From Luteolibacter rhizosphaerae (GTDB lineage Bacteria > Verrucomicrobiota > Verrucomicrobiia > Verrucomicrobiales > Akkermansiaceae), in NCBI RefSeq assembly GCF_025950095.1, contig NZ_JAPDDR010000006.1, positions 310,001 through 374,000 of the forward strand: DNA of 64,000 nucleotides, read 5' to 3'. The position numbers and the translations under genes were made by a program. The notes below the pieces were generated by a model. It worked only from the letters and a program-made list of their open reading frames with translations, had not been told where the DNA came from and searched no databases. This document shows, one piece after another, positions 1-7,026 of this stretch; the first letter of the stretch is position 1, and every line of letters starts with the position of its first letter.

Positions 1-1
1 G

Positions 2-256
2 CGTCTCGGTCCGAAGGTGGCGCGGATCATCATCTGGCTGGAGGTCAAACTCGCCGTCTTCCTCGGGCTGGCATGGTTCGCCTTCAAGCTGCCTTGGTTG
101 GTGCTTGCGGTGCTGCCGCTGTTGACCCTCGGTCTGCGGATCATCTGGGGTGCCTTCACCATGCCGGAAGGGCGGGGGATGAACAAACTCCTCGCGCTCT
201 CCGCGCTCCAGTTGGTCGCCTTCGCTACCCTCTTCCACGTACTCGCCCGCCTCTGA
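2..256 (+). CDS. menA: MenA-type membrane prenyltransferase, C-terminal end (partial)
   Basis: Only the last 84 codons are inside the window; the frame is open from base 2. The visible part is very hydrophobic, with about three membrane segments separated by short charged loops (LGPKVAR at the edge, MPEGRGMNKLL before the last helix), as in the C-terminal third of UbiA-superfamily prenyltransferases. The name rests mainly on position: menC and menE follow on the same strand, and MenA (1,4-dihydroxy-2-naphthoate polyprenyltransferase, which adds the isoprenoid tail of menaquinone) is their usual companion. The catalytic Asp-rich motifs lie outside the window, so another UbiA member is possible. 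The GTG at 17 is an internal Val codon. Confidence 0.6.
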   Translation, partial: RLGPKVARIIIWLEVKLAVFLGLAWFAFKLPWLVLAVLPLLTLGLRIIWGAFTMPEGRGMNKLLALSALQLVAFATLFHVLARL

Positions 257-272
257 AAGCCGCCGCTCCTTT

Positions 273-307
273 CGATTGGCACTTGGAACTTCTCACTTGG
301 AACTTTC
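273..307 (+). repeat. Heptanucleotide repeat leader upstream of menC
   Basis: The 55 bp between menA and menC contain imperfect 7-nt tandem units. CACTTGG occurs at 280 and 294, and the related AACTTCT and AACTTTC follow at 287 and 301; a weaker first unit starts at 273. The array ends 4 nt before the ATG at 312, and no Shine-Dalgarno sequence is present. Leaders with the same period occur before genes of the respiratory operon. The function is unknown. Confidence 0.65.
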
Positions 308-311
308 CCCG

Positions 312-1301
312 ATGGGCATCACCGATCTCACCACCGCTTCCGGCCGTATCATCTGGTACTGGCACTATCGCCTGAAGAGCCGGAAGGATCTCAACTCGCG
401 CTCCACCCGCCGCGAATTCGAGGGTGTCTTGCTGAAAGACTCCGAAGGCGGCCATGCCTGCATCCAACCGTGGCCGGAGCTCGGCGATCCGAGCTTGGCG
501 AAGTGCCTCGAAGACCTTGCGGGTGCTCGCCGTTGGCCGATCGTTCGCCGGGCATTGCGTTGCATGGAGATGGATGGCGCCGCCCGCTCGGTGGAGGATC
601 CCTTGTTCGAGGACTTGGAAGTTCCGCTCAGTCACGCCACACTGGTCTCGCGCGACGAGTTAGAAGTGGCCCGCGCGGTGGAACTCGGATTCACCGTGGC
701 CAAGCTGAAATGTGCCAGCGATTTGGTCGGCACGGGGGCCTTTCTCGATGCCATGATAAAGGCTCACCCGTCCCTCAAGTGGCGTCTTGATTTCAACGAA
801 AGCGGAACGGCGGAGGACCTCGTGGCATGGATCGCCGCGCTACCGGCGGAGACGCGTGGTCACATCGAGTTCATCGAGGACCCCTGCGAATATTCGGAGC
901 CCAAGTGGCGCGAGCTCCATCGAAAGACCCGCATGCCATTGGCGGTCGATCGCGAAGCTGCGCCAAGTGCGGCGGATGCTCAGGTAATGGTCATCAAACC
1001 GGCCATTGATGAGCCGTGGCTTCTAGCGGAAGCTGCCCAAGGGATGGGTCAGCGCGTGGTCGTCACCAGCTATATGGACCATCCTCTCGGTCAATCCTTC
1101 GCCGCTTGGGAGGCCGGACGTCTGGCGCTCCCGTTTCCCGGCTTGGTCGGAACATGCGGCTTGCAGACGCATCATCTTTTCGAGCCGGATGCTTTCTCCG
1201 AGGCTCTCGGACCTTGGTCGCCGGATTTTCATGCAGCACCGGGCACCGGGCTGGGTTTCAATGATCTGTTAGCGAAGCTGCCATGGAAGCGTCTGCCCTG
1301 A
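312..1301 (+). CDS. menC: o-Succinylbenzoate synthase (MenC)
   Basis: Enolase-superfamily enzyme of menaquinone synthesis, converting SHCHC to o-succinylbenzoate by dehydration in the cytoplasm. The superfamily residues are visible in order: the KxK base pair in TVAKLKCA, the metal-binding Asp in RLDFNES, Glu-Asp in FIEDP, Asp in AVDREA, and the second catalytic Lys in VIKPAI. At 329 residues the length is normal. I chose the ATG at 312 rather than an upstream TTG in frame at 276, because the upstream stretch is repeat leader sequence. The gene lies between menA and menE in one transcription direction, and its stop codon overlaps the proposed menE start (TGATG). Confidence 0.88.
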   Translation: MGITDLTTASGRIIWYWHYRLKSRKDLNSRSTRREFEGVLLKDSEGGHACIQPWPELGDPSLAKCLEDLAGARRWPIVRRALRCMEMDGAARSVEDPLFEDLEVPLSHATLVSRDELEVARAVELGFTVAKLKCASDLVGTGAFLDAMIKAHPSLKWRLDFNESGTAEDLVAWIAALPAETRGHIEFIEDPCEYSEPKWRELHRKTRMPLAVDREAAPSAADAQVMVIKPAIDEPWLLAEAAQGMGQRVVVTSYMDHPLGQSFAAWEAGRLALPFPGLVGTCGLQTHHLFEPDAFSEALGPWSPDFHAAPGTGLGFNDLLAKLPWKRLP

Positions 1302-2392
1302 TGGGTCCGGGATTCTGGACGGAGGATCGGCCCGTATTGATGGGCTTCTCCGGCAGCGTACCCGAAGGCATCCCGGGTCTTGTCTATTTCAAGACCTCCG
1401 GCAGCACCGGCGAGCCGAAGTGGATTGGCCTGAGCCGTGAAGCTCTGCTCGCCTCCGCGACCGCGGTGAATGCTCATCTGCACGTCAGTCGCGGGAGTTG
1501 CTGGGTGCTCACCCTGCCGCTGCATCATGTTGGGGGCTTCGGCGTTGTTGCACGGACCTATCAGGCCGGTTGTCGCATGGAGCATTTCGCTGACAAGTGG
1601 CACGCGGAGAACTTCGCGAGCTGGCTGGCGGATACGGGTGGGACGCATCTCTCGCTCGTGCCGACCCAGGTTCATGACTTGGTGGCTGCTGGCGCGAAGG
1701 CTCCGGAAAGCTTGAAGGCGGTCGTCGTCGGTGGTGGTCGCTTGCCGGAGCATGTCGGACAAGCCGCGCGCGATCTCGGTTGGCCGGTGCTGGCCAGCTA
1801 TGGCATGACTGAAGCCTGCTCGCAGATTGCTACCCAGGATCTCGAATTACTAGGTCAGCCGTATGTCACCCGGCCAATCAACCTGTTGTCATGCTGGGAT
1901 GCCGCGACGGACGCAGACGTCCGCCTGATGATCTCGGGTCCGGCGCTCTTCAGCGGAACACTCCGGACACATGGCGGGGAATGGAAGTACGAGGAACGTC
2001 GTGGCAAATGGTTCACCAGTTCCGACCTCGGAAAAGTGGAGGGCCGGCAGCTCTGGATCGAAGGTCGCGCCGACACCTTTGTGAAGATTCTGGGCGAGCT
2101 GGTAGATCCGGTGGCGGTCGAAAACGAATTGCTAACAATCGCAGCTGCCGCGCCCGGAAGTGCCGTGGTTGTAGCGATTCCGGACAAGAGAGCGGGCTTC
2201 AAACTCGTGCTGATTCACGAGAACCTCACGCCTTCTTCGTTTTGGGAGGAAGTGATCCGGCGCTATCATGAGTCTTGTGCAGGCTACCGTCGCATCGCCT
2301 CGATCAAGGGCATCGCATCGATCCCTAGAAGCGAGCTCGGCAAGCCGCAGCGCGCCTTGCTGTCGCGATTTGCGGAGCAGGGGAGTATTTGA
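1301..2392 (+). CDS. menE: o-Succinylbenzoate-CoA ligase (MenE), AMP-forming
   Basis: ANL-superfamily acyl-CoA synthetase that activates o-succinylbenzoate with ATP and CoA in menaquinone synthesis. The adenylate-forming core motif is FKTSGSTGEPKW near the N-terminus, followed by SYGMTEACSQ (A5-type motif) and the hinge region GRADTFVKILGELVDP. The protein has 363 residues, somewhat shorter than typical MenE because the N-terminal subdomain is reduced. I prefer the ATG at 1301, which overlaps the menC stop as TGATG and has GGAAG about 11 nt upstream; an in-frame ATG at 1283 is possible. Translational coupling with menC is likely. Confidence 0.88.
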   Translation: MGPGFWTEDRPVLMGFSGSVPEGIPGLVYFKTSGSTGEPKWIGLSREALLASATAVNAHLHVSRGSCWVLTLPLHHVGGFGVVARTYQAGCRMEHFADKWHAENFASWLADTGGTHLSLVPTQVHDLVAAGAKAPESLKAVVVGGGRLPEHVGQAARDLGWPVLASYGMTEACSQIATQDLELLGQPYVTRPINLLSCWDAATDADVRLMISGPALFSGTLRTHGGEWKYEERRGKWFTSSDLGKVEGRQLWIEGRADTFVKILGELVDPVAVENELLTIAAAAPGSAVVVAIPDKRAGFKLVLIHENLTPSSFWEEVIRRYHESCAGYRRIASIKGIASIPRSELGKPQRALLSRFAEQGSI

Positions 2393-2456
2393 GTGTTGCC
2401 ATTCCAGTGAGGATGGTGATTATTCAGGAGTCTTGATTAAAAGACCCTACCATTTG

Positions 2457-2473
2457 CCGCCGCGTGGCGGTTT
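2457..2473 (+). terminator. Possible weak terminator after menE
   Basis: The menE-phoH gap (2393-2545) holds a short GC-rich hairpin: CCGCC at 2457-2461 pairs with GGCGG at 2466-2470 over a 4-nt loop and is followed by only three T. A second small inverted repeat, GTCTT...AAGAC, lies at about 2430-2446. Both are weak; nothing else is seen in the gap. Confidence 0.3.
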
Positions 2474-2545
2474 GACGGAGCCCGGTGGCGGACCGGTTCT
2501 TCGCTCCCCGTGATCCGCCAGGTAACTAACCACCCCACCTGCCCT

Positions 2546-4084
2546 ATGATCCACCGTGCCGAGGATGTCCAAGCCCGACTTTTCGAAGAAATCCAACACG
2601 GTGGAGGAGTCGGTCGAAGGACGAACGGAACGGGGAAGAAAGCGCAGCCGAGCGACTTCGGCCTGCGTGCCCCGAACCAGGCCGTGAAGAATTTCGTGCT
2701 GGATACGAATGTGCTGCTGCACGATCCCGCATGTCTCTCCCGCTTCACGGATAACCATATCTGCCTGCCGGTGGATGTGCTGGCCGAACTCGATCGCTTC
2801 AAGACCGAGCAAACCGAGCGCGGCGCGAATGCCCGTCGTGTTCACCGCGTGCTCACCGAGATGTTCTCCTGCGCGCGCAAGGTCACCAGCGGTGTGCCCA
2901 CGGAAGGTGGCGGCAGCATCCGCCTTGTCATTTATGATCCCCAGCTCTGCCCGAAAAACTCGGACATGCTCACCCGCTTCCACCGGATCTTCCCGGATAA
3001 GGAGCGTGTAGACCATCGCATCCTCGCCTGCACCCTGCTATTGATGAGCCATAACCAGGCCCCCGTGGTGCTGGTGACGAAGGATATCAACATGCAGCTC
3101 AAGGCCCGGGCCGTGGGCATCGAGTGTGAGGACTACCTCAACGACAAGGTCGATCCCCGCGAAGTCTCCAGCTACGATGTTCGTCGTATCGAGGTGGACG
3201 GCAACGAGCTCCAACGTTTCGCCAGCACCGGCGAGCTTTTGATGGAGCGCGAACTCCGCCCCGAGGTCTGCGTGAACGAATACGTTCTCCTTGAGGCCGG
3301 TGAGCGCCAGACCATGCCCGCGCGCATGACGGCGGATGGCCGCTTGGTTCGCCTCCTCATTCCGGAGGCACTCAAGATTCAGGACGGCACCGCCCTCAAG
3401 CCGATGAACCTCGGCCAGCGCTGTCTCATCGATGCGCTCCTCAATCCGGATATCTCGCTGGTGACCTGCTTCGGCCAAGCCGGAACGGGCAAGACCCTGG
3501 TGGCGGTCGCCGCCGGTCTCCACGAGATGTTCAACCGCCGCTACAATGGTCTCACGGTGAGCCGCCCGGTGGTGGCCATGGGCGATCAGCTCGGCTTCCT
3601 GCCCGGGACTTTGGATGAAAAGATGCGGCCATGGCTGCAACCCATCCATGACGCCTTGGATCTCCTCATGCGTCCGTCCACCCCGCTCGGCCCGCGCCGC
3701 AAGCAGGCCAAGAAGGAGGGCGGTAACGAAGGTGGAGCACCGGTCAAAAAGCCTTGGGAGCACCTCATGGAGCAGGGGATCATCGAGATCGAGGCCCTTT
3801 GCTATATCCGCGGCCGCTCGATCCCGAACCGCTTCTTCGTGCTGGATGAAGCCCAGCAGCTCACCCCGCAGGAGGCCAAAACCGTGGTGACCCGCATGTC
3901 CCGCGGGTCGAAGCTGGTGATGTTGGGCGATCCGGCACAGATCGATAACCCCTACGTGGACAGCCGCAGCAATGGCCTCGTTTACACCCGGAACCGTCTC
4001 AAGGGCCTGCCCTTCGTCGCTCACGTCTCGCTCAGCCGCGGCGAGCGCTCGGAGCTGGCGGATGCCGGCGCCCAGATGATGTGA
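2546..4084 (+). CDS. PIN-domain PhoH-family ATPase (PhoH2 type)
   Basis: A two-domain protein. The N-terminal PIN ribonuclease domain starts at FVLDTNVLLHDP, with the first catalytic Asp in LDTN. The C-terminal PhoH ATPase has Walker A GQAGTGKT at about 3474 and a Walker B region FFVLDEAQQLT at about 3835, followed by the PhoH signature MLGDPAQID. PIN-PhoH proteins are described as RNA helicase/ribonucleases. The start is uncertain: this frame is open from GTG 2510 and has ATG 2546, but codons before about 2625 in this frame are poor in GC-ending triplets, while ATG 2565 in another frame encodes a Lys/Ser-rich start typical of the family. A missing base near 2613-2640 is suspected. Confidence 0.85.
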   Translation: MIHRAEDVQARLFEEIQHGGGVGRRTNGTGKKAQPSDFGLRAPNQAVKNFVLDTNVLLHDPACLSRFTDNHICLPVDVLAELDRFKTEQTERGANARRVHRVLTEMFSCARKVTSGVPTEGGGSIRLVIYDPQLCPKNSDMLTRFHRIFPDKERVDHRILACTLLLMSHNQAPVVLVTKDINMQLKARAVGIECEDYLNDKVDPREVSSYDVRRIEVDGNELQRFASTGELLMERELRPEVCVNEYVLLEAGERQTMPARMTADGRLVRLLIPEALKIQDGTALKPMNLGQRCLIDALLNPDISLVTCFGQAGTGKTLVAVAAGLHEMFNRRYNGLTVSRPVVAMGDQLGFLPGTLDEKMRPWLQPIHDALDLLMRPSTPLGPRRKQAKKEGGNEGGAPVKKPWEHLMEQGIIEIEALCYIRGRSIPNRFFVLDEAQQLTPQEAKTVVTRMSRGSKLVMLGDPAQIDNPYVDSRSNGLVYTRNRLKGLPFVAHVSLSRGERSELADAGAQMM

Positions 4085-4099
4085 TCCTCTGTTTTTGAA

Positions 4100-4123
4100 G
4101 GGCGCGGGACCTTTCCCGCGCCC
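4100..4123 (+). terminator. Hairpin terminator after phoH
   Basis: GGGCGCGGG at 4100-4108 pairs perfectly with CCCGCGCCC at 4115-4123 across a 6-nt loop, 16 nt after the phoH stop. There is no T-run after it, so it may act as an mRNA 3' stabiliser or a weak terminator. Confidence 0.5.
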
Positions 4124-4162
4124 TGATTGACAGGCTCGGTAGCCCGTCGTTTACTGCTGGCG

Positions 4163-4741
4163 ATGTCGCTTTGGTCGCGTGGATTCCTGCTCTTTGCCCC
4201 GGTTCTGATGGCCGGCTGCGGGATGATGCCCGAGACGGGCGGTTGGCGTGATGCGCTGATGACCCATACTTCCCAGCTCGGCTACCGGAATTGGATCGTC
4301 GTCGCGGAGGCCTCCTTCCCCGCCCACAGCCGTCCCGGCGTCCGCCAGATCACGGCGAATGACGAGATCCCGGCCGTCGTGGACGAAGTCCTGAAGCGGC
4401 TTGAACAGACCGAGCACGTCACCCCGCACATTTTCGTCGCCCGGGAGATGGGTGCGGTTGAGAACGACTACGCTCCGGGCATCGACGAGTTTCGCAAGCA
4501 ACTCGGCGTTGCCCTCCACGCCCGCGAAACCACCGAGCTGGAGCAGCAATCGCTCATGACGCTCATGGAAGATGCGAACAAGAGCTTCGAGGTGCTCGTG
4601 ATCCGCACGAATACGGCCTTGCCCTACACCAGCGTCTTCATGGAGCTGCAGCCGGGCTACTGGAATTCGGACTCGGAATCCCGTCTGCGTGAGCAACTCG
4701 AGCGCCAGCGGATGGAAAAGCTCGCCCGCCCCATCCCCTGA
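4163..4741 (+). CDS. Lipoprotein with RbsD/FucU-like domain
   Basis: 192 residues. The N-terminus is a lipoprotein signal peptide with lipobox LMAGC, so the mature protein should be anchored to a membrane by its Cys. The body resembles the RbsD/FucU fold family (D-ribose pyranase and fucose mutarotase): LGYRNWIVVAEASFPAHSRP near the start, a conserved-looking APGIDEFR segment, and a LPYTSVFMELQPGYW ending. Known RbsD/FucU enzymes are cytoplasmic sugar mutarotases, so an exported lipidated version suggests a different role, which I cannot name. The ATG at 4163 was chosen because it begins the signal peptide; an upstream TTG at 4127 would spoil it. Confidence 0.6.
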   Translation: MSLWSRGFLLFAPVLMAGCGMMPETGGWRDALMTHTSQLGYRNWIVVAEASFPAHSRPGVRQITANDEIPAVVDEVLKRLEQTEHVTPHIFVAREMGAVENDYAPGIDEFRKQLGVALHARETTELEQQSLMTLMEDANKSFEVLVIRTNTALPYTSVFMELQPGYWNSDSESRLREQLERQRMEKLARPIP

Positions 4742-4760
4742 GGGCACTCTCCCCGCGGCG

Positions 4761-5045
4761 ATGAACAAGACCGAAGAAATCCGGCTGGAGCGCGAATCCG
4801 CGTGGATCGGAGATGCCGTACTGGCCCTCTTTGCCCGCAGTTGGGTCCTGCGCGAGCGCGGCACCATGGATGGCGAGTGGTTCACCCGCATGACCTCGAA
4901 CGGTTTCCTCAGCGCTTTCGGAGCTCCGACCTCTGTCGAGGCGAAGATCGGCCGCATCTACCGCGATCAGGGCCTCGAAGCCGCCTTCGCTTGGATCGAC
5001 TCGGAGTTCGTGCCGCTTTTCCGCAAGCAGATGGCGAATCGCTGA
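4761..5045 (+). CDS. Small RNase III-like domain protein (Mini-III-like)
   Basis: 94 residues. The sequence AWIGDAVLALFARSWVL matches the RNase III signature (consensus LGDAVL, with a metal-binding Asp), and VEAKIGRIYRDQGLEAAFAWI matches the second conserved stretch (consensus FEALIGALYLDGGLEAA, with the catalytic Glu). There is no double-stranded RNA-binding domain, as in Mini-III enzymes that mature 23S rRNA, and the chain is even shorter than those. It starts 19 nt after the lipoprotein gene and converges with modB, 16 nt away. Assignment is by motif only; nuclease activity is not certain. Confidence 0.6.
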   Translation: MNKTEEIRLERESAWIGDAVLALFARSWVLRERGTMDGEWFTRMTSNGFLSAFGAPTSVEAKIGRIYRDQGLEAAFAWIDSEFVPLFRKQMANR

Positions 5046-5061
5046 ATGACGCCAGGTGGCC

Positions 5062-5730
5062 TCACTTGAAAGCCCGCCCCCGGGTCAGATACCCCGCCAG
5101 AGCCAAGGCTACAAAGGCGATTCCTCCCGCCACGCCGGTCAGCATCCATACCCGGGAGTCATCTCCGGCTTGGAATCCGCGGTAGATCGCCAGCGGCAGG
5201 GTCTCCGTCACCCCGGGAATGAGACCCGCCACCATCATCGTGGCCCCGAATTCGCCAAGCGCCCGCGCGAAGCCGAGTACCAACCCCGCCGCGATGCCTC
5301 GCCGCGCCAGCGGCACGCTTACCCGTGTGAAGACTTGCCACGGCGTCTTGCCCAGCGTCGCCGCCGCCTCTTCCAAATGTCGGGGTACCTCCTCGAATGC
5401 AGTCCGCACACAGCGCAGCAGCAGCGGGAAAGCCATCACCGCCAGCGCGATCACCACGGCCTTCCACGTGAAGATCACCTCGATCCCGGCGCTCTCCAGC
5501 ATCGGACCCAGCGGGCCCTTACGGCCAAAAAGCTTCAACAGCAGCAGACCTGTCACCACCGGCGGCAGCACCAGCGGCAGCATCGCCAGCGTCTCCACCA
5601 GCGCCTTGCCCGGCCACTGCTTGCGTGCCAGCCACCAGCCCAGCGCCAGGCCGAATGGCAGCGCCACCAGCACCGCGAGCGCGGACATGCCCAGCGTGAA
5701 AAGGATCAGCCTCAGATCGTCCGCCGTCAT
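5062..5730 (-). CDS. modB: Molybdate ABC transporter permease (ModB)
   Basis: 222 residues with about five membrane helices. The permease signature that contacts the ATPase (EAA loop) is visible as EEAAATLGKTPWQVF followed by VSVPLARRGIAAG, and ARALGEFGATMMVAG matches the conserved molybdate/sulfate permease segment. It lies in the cytoplasmic membrane downstream of modA, 59 bp away, with a GGGAAGAA ribosome-binding site just before the ATG. No modC ATPase gene follows: the next gene is convergent. The ATPase must come from elsewhere or a shared subunit. Confidence 0.9.
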   Translation of the reverse strand: MTADDLRLILFTLGMSALAVLVALPFGLALGWWLARKQWPGKALVETLAMLPLVLPPVVTGLLLLKLFGRKGPLGPMLESAGIEVIFTWKAVVIALAVMAFPLLLRCVRTAFEEVPRHLEEAAATLGKTPWQVFTRVSVPLARRGIAAGLVLGFARALGEFGATMMVAGLIPGVTETLPLAIYRGFQAGDDSRVWMLTGVAGGIAFVALALAGYLTRGRAFK

Positions 5731-5789
5731 GATTTCTTCCCGGGAGCGCGGTCTTTAGTCCGCTAGATTCCCGGCAACGGCAAGTTTGT

Positions 5790-6530
5790 TCACTTCCCCG
5801 CGATTCCGAATCCTCGCGCCTTGAAGATGGCCCTCGCCTTCTCCGACTTCAGGAAGGCCGTGAAACGCTTCGCTTCCTCCTCGTGCTTCGTCCCCGTACA
5901 CACCGCCAGCGGATAGATGATCGGCGGCAGGGCGTCATCCGGCACGGTCCAGGCCACTTTCGCCTTCTTCGCCACCGCCGCATCGGTCTTGTAGACGATC
6001 GCCGCATCCACGTTGCCGGAATCCACCGCCGCCAAGGCTGCCCGCACATTCTCGCTCGCCATGCACTTCGGCTCCACTTGCTCCCATAGCCCGGCCTTCG
6101 TCAGCCAGGTCTTGGCATAGACCCCGGCGGGGACCGCGGCCGGATCGCCGATCGAGATCCGCTTGAGTTTCAGTAGATCTTCCGCCGAGCTCACCGTGGC
6201 GGATGAGTCCGTCGGGATCACCACCACCAGCGCGTTGGTCAGCAGGGGGGTTGGCTCCTTCACCAGCTTTGCCTTCAGCATCTTCTCCATGGTCGCCTCG
6301 TCCGCGGAAATGAACACATCCAGCGGCGCGCCTTCTTCAAGCTGGCGCGCCAGGACATTGGACCCGGCGAAGACCGGCGTGGCCTTCTCGCCGTGCTCTT
6401 TCTCGTACGCGGCAGAGATCTCAGTCACCGCCTCGGCCAAGCTGGCGGCGGCGGCGACACGGATTTCATCGGCGCGGGCGATCCAACCTAGACCGACGAA
6501 GAGGGTGGTGCGGAGAAGTGTGGCTTTCAT
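5790..6530 (-). CDS. modA: Molybdate-binding periplasmic protein (ModA)
   Basis: 246 residues with a signal peptide ending near ARADEI. The mature chain starts with IRVAAAASLAEAV and continues to FAGSNVLARQLEEGAPLDVF, the conserved oxyanion-binding regions of ModA. It should capture molybdate (or tungstate) in the periplasm and deliver it to ModB. The gene follows the Mo-cofactor-type protein with a 4-bp gap and precedes modB, so the three are probably co-transcribed from the promoter near the palindrome at 8978-9004. Confidence 0.9.
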   Translation of the reverse strand: MKATLLRTTLFVGLGWIARADEIRVAAAASLAEAVTEISAAYEKEHGEKATPVFAGSNVLARQLEEGAPLDVFISADEATMEKMLKAKLVKEPTPLLTNALVVVIPTDSSATVSSAEDLLKLKRISIGDPAAVPAGVYAKTWLTKAGLWEQVEPKCMASENVRAALAAVDSGNVDAAIVYKTDAAVAKKAKVAWTVPDDALPPIIYPLAVCTGTKHEEEAKRFTAFLKSEKARAIFKARGFGIAGK

Positions 6531-6534
6531 GAGC

Positions 6535-7026
6535 TCATGGTGCAGGTGGAGTGGCCCGGGTCAGGATGATCTGCTTCACTTGCCGGATCCAGCGGGAGTG
6601 GCGCAGGTCATCGCCCGCCACTACCATGCGCGATCCTTCGAATTCATCCAGCGGCTTTCCATCCACCTGGTCGGCCAGGATGATGTTCTGTTTGCCGAAG
6701 CTCGGGTCCAACTCGGCCAGCGAATAGACCGTCTGATAGTTGTCCGCCGCGGTGAAGAGCACCACCCGGTTCATCTCGCCGCCACGCAGGGCATCCCCCA
6801 GCGGAGCTCCGGCAAATTTCAGGATTTCCACCATCGGCACGCCGGAGAAGCGCTTCTCCGTGCCGTCGCGTGCCTTCCCGATCAACTCCGCACGCGGCAG
6901 CTTGTCCCACGCGGCTTGGTCGAGTTCCTTCCACTCCTTGCCATCATGGATCCGCAGCACCGCATCGGCATGCGCGGGCGCGATCAGGCAAGGGATCGCG
7001 GCGAGGAAGAGCAGTTTAGAATTCAT
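6535..7026 (-). CDS. Small periplasmic molybdopterin-dependent oxidoreductase-like protein
   Basis: 163 residues with an N-terminal signal peptide (MNSKLLFLAAIPCLIAPAHA). The body resembles the small stand-alone sulfite-oxidase-type Mo-cofactor domain: FSGVPMVEILKFAG, a YSLAELDP segment and a C-terminal SRMVVAGD plus RWIRQVKQI. Such short proteins are annotated as molybdopterin-dependent oxidoreductases, though many lack the Cys ligand; I see no obvious Cys in the mature part, so it may not hold a classical Mo centre. The start ATG (7024-7026) overlaps the end of the TonB receptor gene by 11 bp and modA follows 4 bp later. Confidence 0.65.
   Translation of the reverse strand: MNSKLLFLAAIPCLIAPAHADAVLRIHDGKEWKELDQAAWDKLPRAELIGKARDGTEKRFSGVPMVEILKFAGAPLGDALRGGEMNRVVLFTAADNYQTVYSLAELDPSFGKQNIILADQVDGKPLDEFEGSRMVVAGDDLRHSRWIRQVKQIILTRATPPAP

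Noticed and set aside
5745-5763. Imperfect inverted repeat between modA and modB as terminator or REP element
   Set aside because: The arms have a mismatch near the loop, there is no T-run, and no second copy is seen in the window.
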